In this document: positions 38,879 through 48,736 of the stretch, piece after piece
Numbering within the stretch: the first letter of the stretch is position 1
How the letters are laid out: each line of letters starts with the position of its first letter
DNA from: Torymus aiolomorphi
Lineage: Eukaryota > Arthropoda > Insecta > Hymenoptera > Torymidae
Direction of reading: 5' to 3'
DNA: 64,000 nt
NCBI GenBank assembly: GCA_036365515.1
Contig: CM070874.1
Location: 247,689,430-247,753,429, forward strand
Translations under genes and position numbers: made by a program
The notes under the pieces: model-generated
What the model was told of the DNA's origin: nothing
The model's database searches: none
The model's input: only the letters and a program-made list of their open reading frames with translations

Positions 38879-38943
38879 GGTGTTTCGTCCAGGCTACTAG
38901 ATTGGACTCATCAGTGATGATCTAGTAGCCGTCATCAGACACC
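38879..38943 (-). ncRNA. Hammerhead ribozyme (type III), copy 1
   Basis: Minus strand, 65 nt. Stem III is GGTGT/ACACC, the cleavage triplet GTC lies before 38937, stem I TGATGA/TCATCA has an 11-nt loop, the core CTGATGA is exact, stem II GTCC/GGAC has a 13-nt loop, and GAAA completes the core. All conserved catalytic positions are present. The open helix is stem III, so the topology is type III. Ten bases of loop 1 (GGCTACTAGA) are perfectly complementary to loop 2 (TCTAGTAGCC). Confidence 0.9.
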
Positions 38944-39231
38944 TAGCGCTCCATCGTAGCGGCCAAAGGTTTATAGACTGAGCCACTCTTTTCACTAGTG
39001 GAAAAGAGAGGCTCCATCTGTCGGTGCGTTACACAAGCACCGCGTTAAATATAAATTTAAGTGAAGCTAATTGCCTAGTGTAATATTTAATAATTGTTAT
39101 GACGCTAATGTGCATAAAGGCAAAAAACAATCTCATGTCCTTTTTATTAAAGGCCCAAATCGAAAAAAGTTGTCAAAAATAAGAGATTATAACAATAAGT
39201 CAAACACTTATTGCAGTCTAAAAAATTCACG

Positions 39232-39296
39232 GGTGTTTCGTCCAGGCTACTAGATTGGACTCATCAGTGATGATCTAGTAGCCGTCATCAGACACC
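39232..39296 (-). ncRNA. Hammerhead ribozyme (type III), copy 2
   Basis: Identical over 65 nt to copy 1 and displaced by 353 bp. Cleavage is predicted just before 39290. Confidence 0.9.
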
Positions 39297-39599
39297 TAGC
39301 GCTCCATCGTAGCGGCCAAAGGTTTATAGACTGAGCCACTCTTTTCACTAGTGGAAAAGAGAGGCTCCATCTGTCGGTCCGTTACACAAGCACCGCGTTA
39401 AATATAAATTTAAGTGAAGCTAATTGCCTAGTGTAATATTTAATAATTGTTATGACGCTAATGTGCATAAAGGCAAAAAACAATCTCATGTCCTTTTTAT
39501 TAAAGGCCCAAATCGAAAAAAGTTGTCAAAAATAAGAGATTATAACAATAAGTCAAACACTTATTGCAGTCTAAAAAAATTCACGGGTGTTTCGTCCAG

Positions 39600-39958
39600 T
39601 TAAATTTATATTTAGCGCGGTGCTTGTGTAACGCACCGACAGATGGAGCCTCTCTTTTCCACTAGTGAAATGAGTGGCTCAGTCTATAAACCTTTGGCCG
39701 CTACGATGGAGCGCTAGGTGTCTGATGACGGCTACTAGATCATCACTGATGAGTCCAATCTAGTAGCCTGGACGAAACACCCGTGAATTTTTTAGACTGC
39801 AATAAGTGTTTGACTTATTGTTATAATCTCTTATTTTTGACAACTTTTTTCGATTTGGGCCTTTAATAAAAAGGACATGAGATTGTTTTTTGCCTTTATG
39901 CACATTAGCGTCATAACAATTATTAAATATTACACTAGGCAATTAGCTTCACTTAAAT
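39600..39958 (+). mobile_element. Inverted unit of the hammerhead repeat
   Basis: One complete unit in the opposite direction, starting TTAAATTTATATTTAGCGCGG and ending CTTCACTTAAATTT. It makes a head-to-head junction at 39599/39600 with the truncated third direct unit. Confidence 0.88.
39717..39781 (+). ncRNA. Hammerhead ribozyme (type III), copy 3
   Basis: Plus-strand copy, identical over 65 nt to copies 1 and 2, including both loops. Predicted cleavage lies between 39722 and 39723. Confidence 0.9.
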
Positions 39959-40452
39959 TTAAACAAGAAAATGATTTAATGATTTCCATAAAGACTTATT
40001 AAAATAAAAACTAATTAATTTCATTCCTAGTATCATTCCTAGGAGATAGAAATACCTATAAATATTATAGAAATATATATAAATATTAAATAATTAAAAA
40101 AAAATATTAATAGTAATAATTTATTTTTTTTTTAGGTAAAAAGTTAAAAAATAATAACAGAAAGAAAGGACAATGAAACAGTGGTTATGTAGGGCTCCAG
40201 TCGAAGGATACCACTTTAAACAGAATCGAACGCGCCTATTCACAGTACCTCTCGGGTGGCGTGGAAAACTGTTAATAGTATATAAGTTATATATTATACT
40301 GATAAAAATTTTTATGAACAATAGAATTGTTTTTAACTACACATTTATATCTTTCTAAAAAACATTTCCAAAAGAATTGCTTCTAAAAATTTTTCTAACA
40401 GGAAAAGTCATGTAAAGCTGTTGTTTAAGAGACATTGAATGGGGGGGGGGGG

Positions 40453-40722
40453 CTACGAGGGGGCTGGGGGGGTGAGGAGGGGTGAGGAGGATTTATTAAA
40501 GAGTGACTTCTGATATTTCAGTTGAGTACGGCATTTAGCGTAAATGATATCACCAACTTGTACGTAAAATTGGAAATCTTCATACATTTGTATCGCATCG
40601 TCGCGTGTATCAATAGATTTTGGAACACCAGTCGTTTTACGCATAAATATATTACATCGAACACATTTTAATTTATTTCTCTTTACTTGTTTTGCTGGAG
40701 GTTCATCAATTGTTTCGGACAT
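40453..40722 (-). CDS. Small zinc-motif first exon, function unknown
   Basis: The ATG at 40722 directly follows TTTCAACAG, so this may be an exon start just after an acceptor. The 89-residue product has KCVRCNIFMRK (CxxC) and, about 40 residues later, GDIIYAKCRTQ (single Cys where CxxC is usual: IYAKC). The basic N terminus (PPAKQVKRNK) could be a nuclear signal. The C-terminal Ser/Pro tail is encoded by a G-rich stretch and is probably not real coding. It resembles the zinc-binding N termini of uncharacterised hymenopteran TE proteins. The missing cysteine suggests decay. Confidence 0.35.
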   Translation of the reverse strand: MSETIDEPPAKQVKRNKLKCVRCNIFMRKTTGVPKSIDTRDDAIQMYEDFQFYVQVGDIIYAKCRTQLKYQKSLFNKSSSPLLTPPAPS

Positions 40723-41059
40723 CTGTTGAAAAAATGAAATATGATTGAATTATTCAATTTATTTATTTAATATAGATCAATCAGCTTAAATTCAACATTG
40801 ATTAACGAATTGGTTCATTTTGGAAATAATAATAAACTAAAAATAGATTTCGACAGAAATGGTTAATACTAGTAATGAAAGTACTTAAATACAAAAATCT
40901 AAACCCTTTGATGCTTACATGTTTCTATTTAGCGTTATTATATAAAAAATATATAAGGGTTTTTGTGGTCGCTGCCCACTGGTTTCGAAATCGTACTCAG
41001 AATTTAAAAATAACAAAATTAGTTAACAATAATGAAAAATTACAGCACTTCAAATACCA

Positions 41060-41320
41060 CTGAGACTCTTGCTGAAGTACAAACAAAAAATTATAAAAAA
41101 CCGTATTTTTTGCGCGAAAAACTAAAAAAACCAGTTCCGGACAGGTGGCTAATATATTAGTTGAAGTGTTTGTACTTAAAAAGAGTATTTGAGTGTCGAG
41201 GTACCAATGTTCTTTTTTTAAAGTATTTCTGTACTTGAAAAAAAAATACTTAACCAAAAGTACATTTGGCCAAGTACTTTTGTACTTGAGAAAAGTATTT
41301 GAGTAAGTAGTAGAGCTGGG
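41060..41320. mobile_element. Possible hAT-type non-autonomous element
   Basis: Dense GTACTTGAG/AAGTATTTGAGTA motifs and a terminal TAGAGCTGGGGG resemble widespread hAT MITEs. I could not find the opposite terminus or an 8-bp target duplication. Confidence 0.25.
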
Positions 41321-41330
41321 GGTTTCTAGC

Positions 41331-41405
41331 TCAGTGAGAATACTAACTCAGTGAGTTAGAACTCCGCTAGCATCCGAGGCGACTGAGTTAGTATTCTAAC
41401 TCAGT
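41331..41405. repeat. Hairpin with 14-bp perfect arms
   Basis: AATACTAACTCAGT pairs with ACTGAGTTAGTATT, with further CTCAGTGAG repeats inside. Confidence 0.75.
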
Positions 41406-41449
41406 CACCCACTATAATTTAATTTTTAAATATTTTGAAAAAATATGTA

Positions 41450-41491
<42 letters not shown>

Positions 41492-42040
41492 TTTCTCCTT
41501 GTACAAATAGTATTGTTAATAACACTTTCTACGAAAGTATAAAATAAGGCAAGTATCTAAGTTTTGTTCTGTATAATCTATAAAATAATAATATTTATGA
41601 TTTTTTAAAAGGAATCAAATAAAAACTAGTGTAATATGCTTTTACTTCTTTAAGTCAATGTATGCTCAACAAATTATATGTAAGTACATTGACAGTGTTC
41701 ACTGCAAATCAAACAAACTAAAGTTGTGAAATCAATCTTTAATAGTCAAGTAATGCAAACAACTGTCCGAAACCATCACTGTATGACTGTTCTCAGAAAT
41801 TTATTCAAATTTATTCATCCTTCTATACGAATGAAACACGAAAAAGTACTGAAATCAATTTATTCCAGTCAAGTATCGACATAAAACTTTTTGTACCTCG
41901 GATGTAAAATTACATATTGCGACCTCGTTGTAACTTCAAAATTATTCAGCCAGTGGGCATAAAGTCTTACTTAACACCAAAGAATCGTAATAGCTCACAG
42001 TACTTCTACAAGACTCCATCGAACCTACGCACTTTACGTA

Positions 42041-43019
42041 CGCGTAGGCGAAAATTATTTTAATTATATAACTATATTGTATAACGTCTCCTTTTTATTT
42101 TTAAAATTCATAAGAATTTTTTCAAATATTTATAAAAAGCCAAAGCCTATATAAAAAAATTACATAGTTACCATCACATCCTATTGAAAAAAAAATTCTA
42201 TTACATTACGCATCTTGGGAGGACAAGAGAAGTCTAGAGATTTTCTAGCAAGGGGTGGTCCTGTGATGTCCCATTCATACTTGGCGGGCGCGATGGTTGG
42301 CAGTTTAAGGTGTAGACATGGTCATTTTCATATAATTCGTAAAAAGATCTTCATATTCAGATATTTCATAAAAAGTTCGGTTAAAATATATAAATGGATT
42401 TCTTCTACAAATTAAATCCTGGTCCGTGAATCTATAATTCTGTTTTTAAGGAGCAGTGTAATAGGATACAAAACAGGTTACTTATACAAGGCATGGTTAG
42501 TAAAATATAATGATCTTTTGAGTATACTATAAATTTATATGAATTTTTTATTTTATCGCCTTTAGAAAAAAGTCGGACCGAAGAAAAAATTTTCTAGTAA
42601 TAAAAGTTAATCATGATTCTAGAAATGTATTGGAATGTAAATGGTATGAATTAAAAATTGGAGCTAATGTAATAACTTATAGCGAACTTATATAGATAAA
42701 CATTGTTCGTGAATTAATGCAAAAATTTAGTATTCTACATTTAAATAGCTCACCGGTAAACTACCAACCGTCGGGCCCGCCAAGTATGTATGGGACATCA
42801 CTGGACCATCCCTTGCTAGAGCATCACTAGACTTCTCTTGTCCTCCCAAGATGCGTAATGTAATAGAATTTTTTTTCAATAGGATGTGATGGTAACTATG
42901 TAATTTTTTTATATAGGCTTTGACTTTTTGTAAATATTTGAAAAAATTCTTATGAATTTTAAAAATAAAAAGGAGACGTTAGACAATATAGTTATATAAT
43001 TAAAATAATTTTCGCCTAC

Positions 43020-43022
<3 letters not shown>
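42041..43022. mobile_element. Foldback-like element with 272-bp inverted arms
   Basis: The arms 42041-42312 and 42751-43022 are reverse complements (outer end CGCGTAGGCGAAAATTATTTT; inner end ...GGTTGGCAGTTTAAGGTG). The 438-bp loop contains an exon-like frame (NHDSRNVLECKWYELKIGAN) after a CCTTTAG acceptor-like site. A (GA)n run and a G10 run abut the right end. No target duplication was found. Confidence 0.75.
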
Positions 43023-43060
<38 letters not shown>

Positions 43061-43072
43061 GGGGGGGGGGGC
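43022..43072. repeat. (GA)n followed by poly-G
   Basis: About 38 bp of GA repeats, then ACGGGGGGGGGG. Confidence 0.95.
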
Positions 43073-43434
43073 TATACTTGCCTTACTTAAAATTTTTGTT
43101 AAAAGTTTTGTTTTTGAGAGATTTCACAACTTTATAAGAGAAAATAATAATTACATAGTGTAAAAACGTTAACAGTGTTTATTATTGTATATTGTCAGTA
43201 AAATTATTAAATAGTATAGTAGAGTATTGTTATTAACAAAAGTTTTAAATTTGAATATTTTTTTAAGGACCTCGATAAAATGAACACATAAGTAAATTTT
43301 TTAAAAATAATTTAAGGAAAATTTAATAATTATTAAATTATTATTATTAATAATTAATAATTAATAATTTTTTTATTGCAATATTATTCTACTCATAATA
43401 ATCAATTAATAATTAATTATATTAGTTAATACAA

Positions 43435-45795
43435 TGTCACGGGGTGGATTTTCGAGCTAAGGCACGTTTCACCTGCGTACCTTAGCGGTTCAATTCCATA
43501 TCTCTCAGTTCAACTCCCTGAGATTAAGTAGCCAGATTAGGTAACAGACGGTACAACGTCGTGCAATGTTAACCTAACCTGGTGACTTACCATGCAACAC
43601 GCAAGTCGACGACTTGCGCTTTGTTTCTCACCAGTGACTCGAACTCTCCTCTCGTTCACTGGTTCGTGTGCCGGCTGCTCAGATGAAACGATACGTATTC
43701 CCTTACGTAACGACCGCGGAGGCGGCGGGGAACGGGGAATGACTAGGTCGCAAAATAACAACTCGAGCAGTTAAAGTTAATAATAAAAGGCTATGATTTA
43801 TTAAATAAAAGAAGTTGTGGTTTGATAATAGATCAAAAATATAAAAGAATTGAATTTCGATTCGCGTATTCCCTATCTAAACGGTGCGCCAGCACGTTAC
43901 CTCTGACGTCAGCTGCCTCGGAGACTGACGTCACGCTCACGGTAATTTACGCCGCGCACGTGAGGTATAATACGCCTCATGTGTGCGGTACTCTACGCGC
44001 GCGCTCACCGAGTAAAGCGGCGAAGTGAGAGAGCAGTCGCGATCGCCGCGTGGCGCACACACGTATAAGTGTGAGAGAGAGGGTAGATGGCGGGTTTACA
44101 CGTGTGCGCAACTGTTGTGCGCACTCACCGGCTTTGAAATAGCCGGTGGTTTGACCTCGCGTTTAACCTTGATGAAGCGCGAACCCGAGGCCCACACTCT
44201 CCTCACACTTGCTCTCTCCGCACTAGAGCGCCTACTCGACACCGTTGTCCAGGTACGACGAGCCTGGACGAGCGGTTACGCGTTATTACTCGCGTCGCGG
44301 ATGATGCGTGCACGCTTACCATGTTAGGTCTTCGGCGAATTTGACTCGGTGGCCTAGCATCCTCGCGTGCATCCTCTCGACTCATCTGGCATCGTAGCTC
44401 GGTTCTTCATGATCTCTCGAACTGTAGCAACGCCAGGCGATCGGCTCTTCTGCTCGCGGAAGTCACTTTTATTCACAGTACGGCAGGTAGAATCAGCCTG
44501 CCGTACAGTCTCGGTATACTTCACGTACTTCCCACATAAGTACGTGAAGTCACACTTTTCCGGCAGAGTAAATGGCCTCAGTAAAGCAGACTACTTCTTT
44601 ACTGAGGTTGAGCGAGTGACAAAACACATTGTCACTCGCAAAATTCGCGGTAACAAAATCCGCGAACTCGCACGCGTGTATCTCTCACGAGCGGTAACAA
44701 CAAGATTGATGCCGGTCGCGTCTGTGCCGGTACCTTCGTCATTCTCTCGATACAGCTCCAATACTGCATCGAGGCGCCATCTAACGTTCGTTACTACGAA
44801 CATATATATTGCCGATTTATTATCGACGTCGGTACGGCACACAGTGGGCTTTTTTCATTTTTTTTTTTGTCAAAATCAAATATTTTTGGACCCACAGGAG
44901 ATACGGAGATGTTTTTGGTGTCATTTTGAAGGTAATACTGTATAGAATTGTAGAAAATTATTGGCGAATCTCTATCTTGACCTTTAGACATTCAAAAAAA
45001 GTACCAAATGTCTGAGACAATATCTGAGAAATGAAATTCGCGAGTTTCGGTCTTTGACGAAAAGTTATAAACGGACTTTTAATTCGCGGATACATAATCT
45101 CTGACTATGACAAAACAGGCGATCCATAAAACTCCCGTTTTTTTATCGAGTTTGACATTAAAAAATGAGCTACAATTGGAAAAAAGGAGTTTTATGGATT
45201 TTTTCCTCGATTTTTTTTACCTAACTTCATATTGTTTGCTCTCAATTCTCTATTCAACTCTTGTTAACTAAATAATATCTGCAATATAGCACTAGAAAAT
45301 ATATCATAAAATTGTACGCTTAATCTTATTGAAGAAGCCAAGTAAAATTTTACATCTGTAAAATGGTTTTATATGTGATTTGGTACTGTGTGTGTGTAAA
45401 AAATAAAATAATATAAATAAAATATATGAAATAAAATAATAATAAAATATATATTAAAATAATATATAATATAATGTATAATATATTATAGTTTTATGGA
45501 TCGCCTGTTTTGTCATAGTCAGAGATTATGTATCCGTGAATTAAAAGTCCGTTTATAACTTTTCGTCAAACAACCGAAACTCGCGAATTTCATTTCTCAG
45601 AAATTTTCGACATTTGGTACTTTTTTTGAATGTCTAAAGGTCAAGATAGAGGTTCGCCAATAATTTTCTACAATTCTACACAGTATTACCTTCAAAATGA
45701 CACCAAAAACATCTCTGTATCTCCTGTGGGTCCAAAAATATTTGATTTTGACAAAAAAAAAATGAAAAAAGCCCACTGTGCGGCAGGCCGTGACA
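43435..45795 (-). mobile_element. LTR (minus) split by a nested Transib-like element
   Basis: On the plus strand it runs from TGTCACGGGG at 43435 to CCGTGACA at 45795. Removing the 946 bp of insert and duplication leaves about 1.4 kb. Read on the minus strand it starts TGTCACGG and is preceded by a purine run GGGTGGAGGG, as a 3' LTR follows a polypurine tract. About 0.9 kb is shared with 27,040-28,376. Gag-like fragments of the same strand lie at 45,850-46,500. Confidence 0.65.
44840..45780. mobile_element. Transib-like non-autonomous transposon
   Basis: The ends are CACAGTGGGC and GCCCACTGTG within about 290-300 bp inverted arms (44840-45139, 45490-45780). CGGCA is duplicated exactly outside both ends (44835-44839, 45781-45785). 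A 5-bp GC-rich target duplication with CACAGTG termini fits Transib, the superfamily ancestral to RAG1; CACAGTG is also the V(D)J signal heptamer. The interior is about 350 bp, AT-rich and non-coding, so it would need transposase from elsewhere. Confidence 0.75.
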
Positions 45796-45899
45796 CCCTC
45801 CACCCAGACGTCGCTTATCTCCAGATGGGCGACTCTGTACAACAATCCGACGTCGGTTGTTCCTGACAACTCTAGAACAACTCTGTCGCTGACGCTTAT

Positions 45900-46500
45900 A
45901 TTCAGCAAGAACTTTTTCCTACAGTATCTGGAGATTTAGCTTTAGCAAAAGCTTTCTCTCTTTCTAGGTCTACAGGCTGATCTACCTGTAGAACTAGCGG
46001 TATGTGATTCATTTTGCTGTCTTGGTTGTCTACCAAGAAAGTAATGTTCCTCTCTTAGCGTTGGTGGTTTCTCGTTGGCCACTACTTCATGTACAAACAG
46101 CTAATCGGTACCTGGTTCGTTCTAGCCAGGCGACGATGTTAAATGCTGTGTCGTCTTCGCTAATTTTTGTTATAATGGCCAGGAAGCAGGTGGTGTAGTC
46201 TCTCCCTAGTTCGTCTTCACCTTGCATCCTGGTTATTACTCTCGACCTTATCTGGCCCAGCGCCCGCTGGCTGGGTTCTCGAAACCGCGGGTCGCTCATC
46301 GCCGGATCTTCTATCTCCCTCGGTGGTCGGGCGTTGTCATAATTCTCTTCTTTATACAATTTTTTCTTTCCTCCTCTCTTCTTCTATTCTTCGAGCCAAA
46401 TGTTGCCCTCGGAGATTTTTTGAATTCTCGAAACTCAGAATCGAATTTCCGTAGCCATAGTGCTGGACAGGCGAAGCGACCTGTCGTGCTACCCATTGCA
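45900..46500 (-). pseudogene. Gag-like fragment of the LTR element
   Basis: Minus-strand pieces in two frames (46496-46311, then 46359-46087 and on to about 45925) encode a charged protein with RRREEERKN, IRSRVITRM, DELGRDYTTCFLAIITKIS and RYRLAVC, then TLREEHYFLG. The pattern resembles a retroelement capsid region. No pol was found upstream to 46,930, so the element may be a short gag-only or internally deleted form. Confidence 0.4.
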
Positions 46501-47300
46501 CTTAATCACCCCCAGCTGGTGTGATGCAGCGAATTGAGGGGCGGCCTTCCCCTAGGGTATGCTCGATCTAGGTCTCTTCTACGGTCACCGTCTGTTACCT
46601 GGACTTAAACTCTCTCCGTACCAGGCATCGTTACCGTCGAGTTGCCAAGCAAATCGGGAACGAGATACCTGGCGGCGCATGGCGGGTGCGGAAGCTAAGC
46701 TTCAACGCATTCACGGCACTTGGCGAAACCCCTAGTCACTTTAATCAGCCACTGGTGTGACTGGCCGGGAAGTGATCTGTCATCGCGGCGTAATTTTTGG
46801 CAAAATTAGCTGGCCCACGATGGCACGTGAGAGGATCGCCTGATCTGGCCCAGAGGCATTCGGCTTCCGGTCGAGGGGTCCTATCCCTCCTATAAAGAGG
46901 ATTAACACATCATATTAACATTACGTTATCGCAAAATAACCTAAAAAATTTGAAAACTAAAACAAAAATATATCGCTTTTATTATCATCCATCCAGAAGC
47001 AAAGCATAAAATCATTTGTGTAATAAAATCAGTATTTAATATTAAGTATCACAATCCTGTTAAAAATAATGTAGTTTTATCATTAAAAATATTACTTATG
47101 TCGACTGCAATTTACTATCAACTGATAAGAATTTTTCCATCGGTCTTACAGTCTTATAAATTAAATTAAAATAATTAATATTTATGGCAGTCAGATTGCC
47201 CTTGTTTATTTATAATCACCCCCGCAGAATCTGAAATAAAAACTTAATTAAAACCTGGAAAAAACTTTGTTAGCAAAGGATGATCTGACTGCCCCCCACC
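46500..47300. other. Leader-like GC-rich segment, then AT-rich DNA
   Basis: 46,500-46,930 is GC-rich and non-coding, perhaps the leader of the minus-strand LTR element. No primer site was recognised. 46,930-47,300 shows nothing. Confidence 0.3.
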
Positions 47301-47310
47301 ACCAAATTGT

Positions 47311-47365
47311 TCAACGTTTCGAGCCCGCTCCGGCTCCTCCTCAGGGACTGAGTCCCTGAGTTTCT
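47311..47365 (-). ncRNA. Hammerhead-like motif of PLE type
   Basis: The minus strand reads CTGAGGA (one mismatch to CTGATGA), then G, then GAGCC-GGAGCG-GGCTC (perfect stem II), then GAAACGTTG. It is preceded by a 9-bp inverted repeat CTCAGGGAC-TCA-GTCCCTGAG. This is the arrangement of hammerheads at Penelope-like element ends. The core change T to G should weaken or abolish cleavage. Confidence 0.55.
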
Positions 47366-47504
47366 TTAGTAAAATTGACTTAATCGCTTTGAAATTCCTT
47401 GTAGAGGTAGATTTGGGATAGCTCTCCGCTAAGTTCTGTGGGCTAAATGATTGGTCAATAAATTTCAGTGACATTTGAGCTTAAAATTTTCTTAACCTTT
47501 TTTT

Positions 47505-47765
47505 TTCCAAATCGTAATTTCTCGAGAACGGTTTCATGAATCAGCTCCAGATTTATAGACAATTTTGTGTGTGACATTGGTAATATATTTGCGAATTTTC
47601 ATAAAAATCGTTCGATTACTTTTTGTGATATTTGATATTTAAAATTTTCGTATTTTGCAAAGTCATTTTTTTGTCGCATGATAACTAGAGAAAAAATCGC
47701 TGCCAATTCATTGGCAAGATGCTTCCTTAAACTAATTTATCGTTTCCATTTTTTAAATTTAAAAA
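47505..47765. repeat. Dispersed repeat copies
   Basis: It is related to 16905-17020 and 58525-58630 (AATCGTAATTTCTC..., inverted relative to the first) and, further on, to 16146-16215 (CGCTGCCAATTCATTGGC). Confidence 0.55.
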
Positions 47766-48069
47766 GCAAAAGTAATTTTTTTACAACAAGACTTTACTAA
47801 TAAATAAAACTGTTTTCTTTTTGGTTCTTTGTTGTTCGTTAAACAATTTGACTGAATATAAAAAATATCTCTTTTGTTTTTTTCATTTATGTATCCTGTA
47901 CAAACAATTAGTTATTGTTATAAAAAATTTTAAAGAAATACATTACTTTGAGAAAGAAAAGTATGTATTGGCAATAATCTAATAAATATTTGTTTTGGAA
48001 ACAGGTATTTAACTACTATCCTGCTCGACTTAGTTGTTTAAAGTTAATCCATCATTGTAACAACCATAC

Positions 48070-48627
48070 TGTAACCTGCCACGTTCTGGATGTCTGTCGT
48101 TGCGTCCGTGTCCGTGTCAGATTGGAGTTTTTTGGGAGGCCCGAGTCTAGTACGCGACTTCCGTCAGGAGGATCCCCCAGGCGTCGTCGTTGCGCATAGG
48201 TGCGCCTTGCACTTATATGCCGCGGATTTGGCTCCGGGGGGAGGATGGAGGTAAAATATTAATTTATTAGGAAAGAATCGCCCGTTCGCTACACGCCTTG
48301 CGTTGTGCACCGGCGAGGCTCATCTGTTCCTCTTTGGCCTCAAGTCGGCACAAGGATAGGAGAGGAAACGCTTGATCGTTCGCTGAACGCCTTGCGTTGC
48401 GCAGCGGTGGGTCGATGCGTGTAGGCTGTAGGACTGCCGAAACGAGAGAGCCTCTCCAAGATCGCACTGTACAGTCGGTCGCTCGCTCGCGAAGAAGAAG
48501 AGAGTCGAGGAGAGGGAAGCGCTAGCTGAATAGGCTATGTGTGCGGAACGCGCAGAGAAGCCGCGCGCCGCCCCCCTCCTCACGCCTTCATGCTGAGTAG
48601 TGGGAATGCTGCCAGTCACTCTGCCTT

Positions 48628-48667
<40 letters not shown>

Positions 48668-48736
48668 GCTATAGTTGTACGCATGCTCGCGCGTGATATC
48701 CCTTCACGCGTTATATGTACGAGCAGGACTGTTACA
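48070..48736 (-). mobile_element. 3' LTR of Gypsy element E3
   Basis: It is bounded by TGTAACCTGCCACG and GACTGTTACA on the plus strand. On the minus strand a purine-rich GAGGAGGGCGA precedes it. The first 80 bp match the 5' LTR fragment at 56067. Confidence 0.75.

Larger units (their letters stand above)
38787..39599 (-). mobile_element. Tandem 353-bp hammerhead repeat (retrozyme-like), about 2.3 units
   Basis: The segment CCTTTTTATTAAAGGCCC recurs at 38787, 39139 and 39492. Units are nearly identical over about 353 bp. On the minus strand each full unit carries a complete hammerhead ribozyme (38879-38943, 39232-39296). The third unit stops at 39599 inside the ribozyme. Each unit also has an 8-bp perfect hairpin (CAATAAGT/ACTTATTG) just 3' of the ribozyme and a GAGCC...GGCTC hairpin. 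Tandem units of a few hundred bp with one self-cleaving site each is the layout of animal retrozymes and ribozyme satellites; transcripts would be cut to unit-length RNA. No protein is encoded. Confidence 0.85.

Noticed and set aside
39071..39253. 60-codon ORF repeated identically at 39760-39942
   Set aside because: It is a chance frame in the hammerhead repeat, identical only because the DNA unit is repeated.
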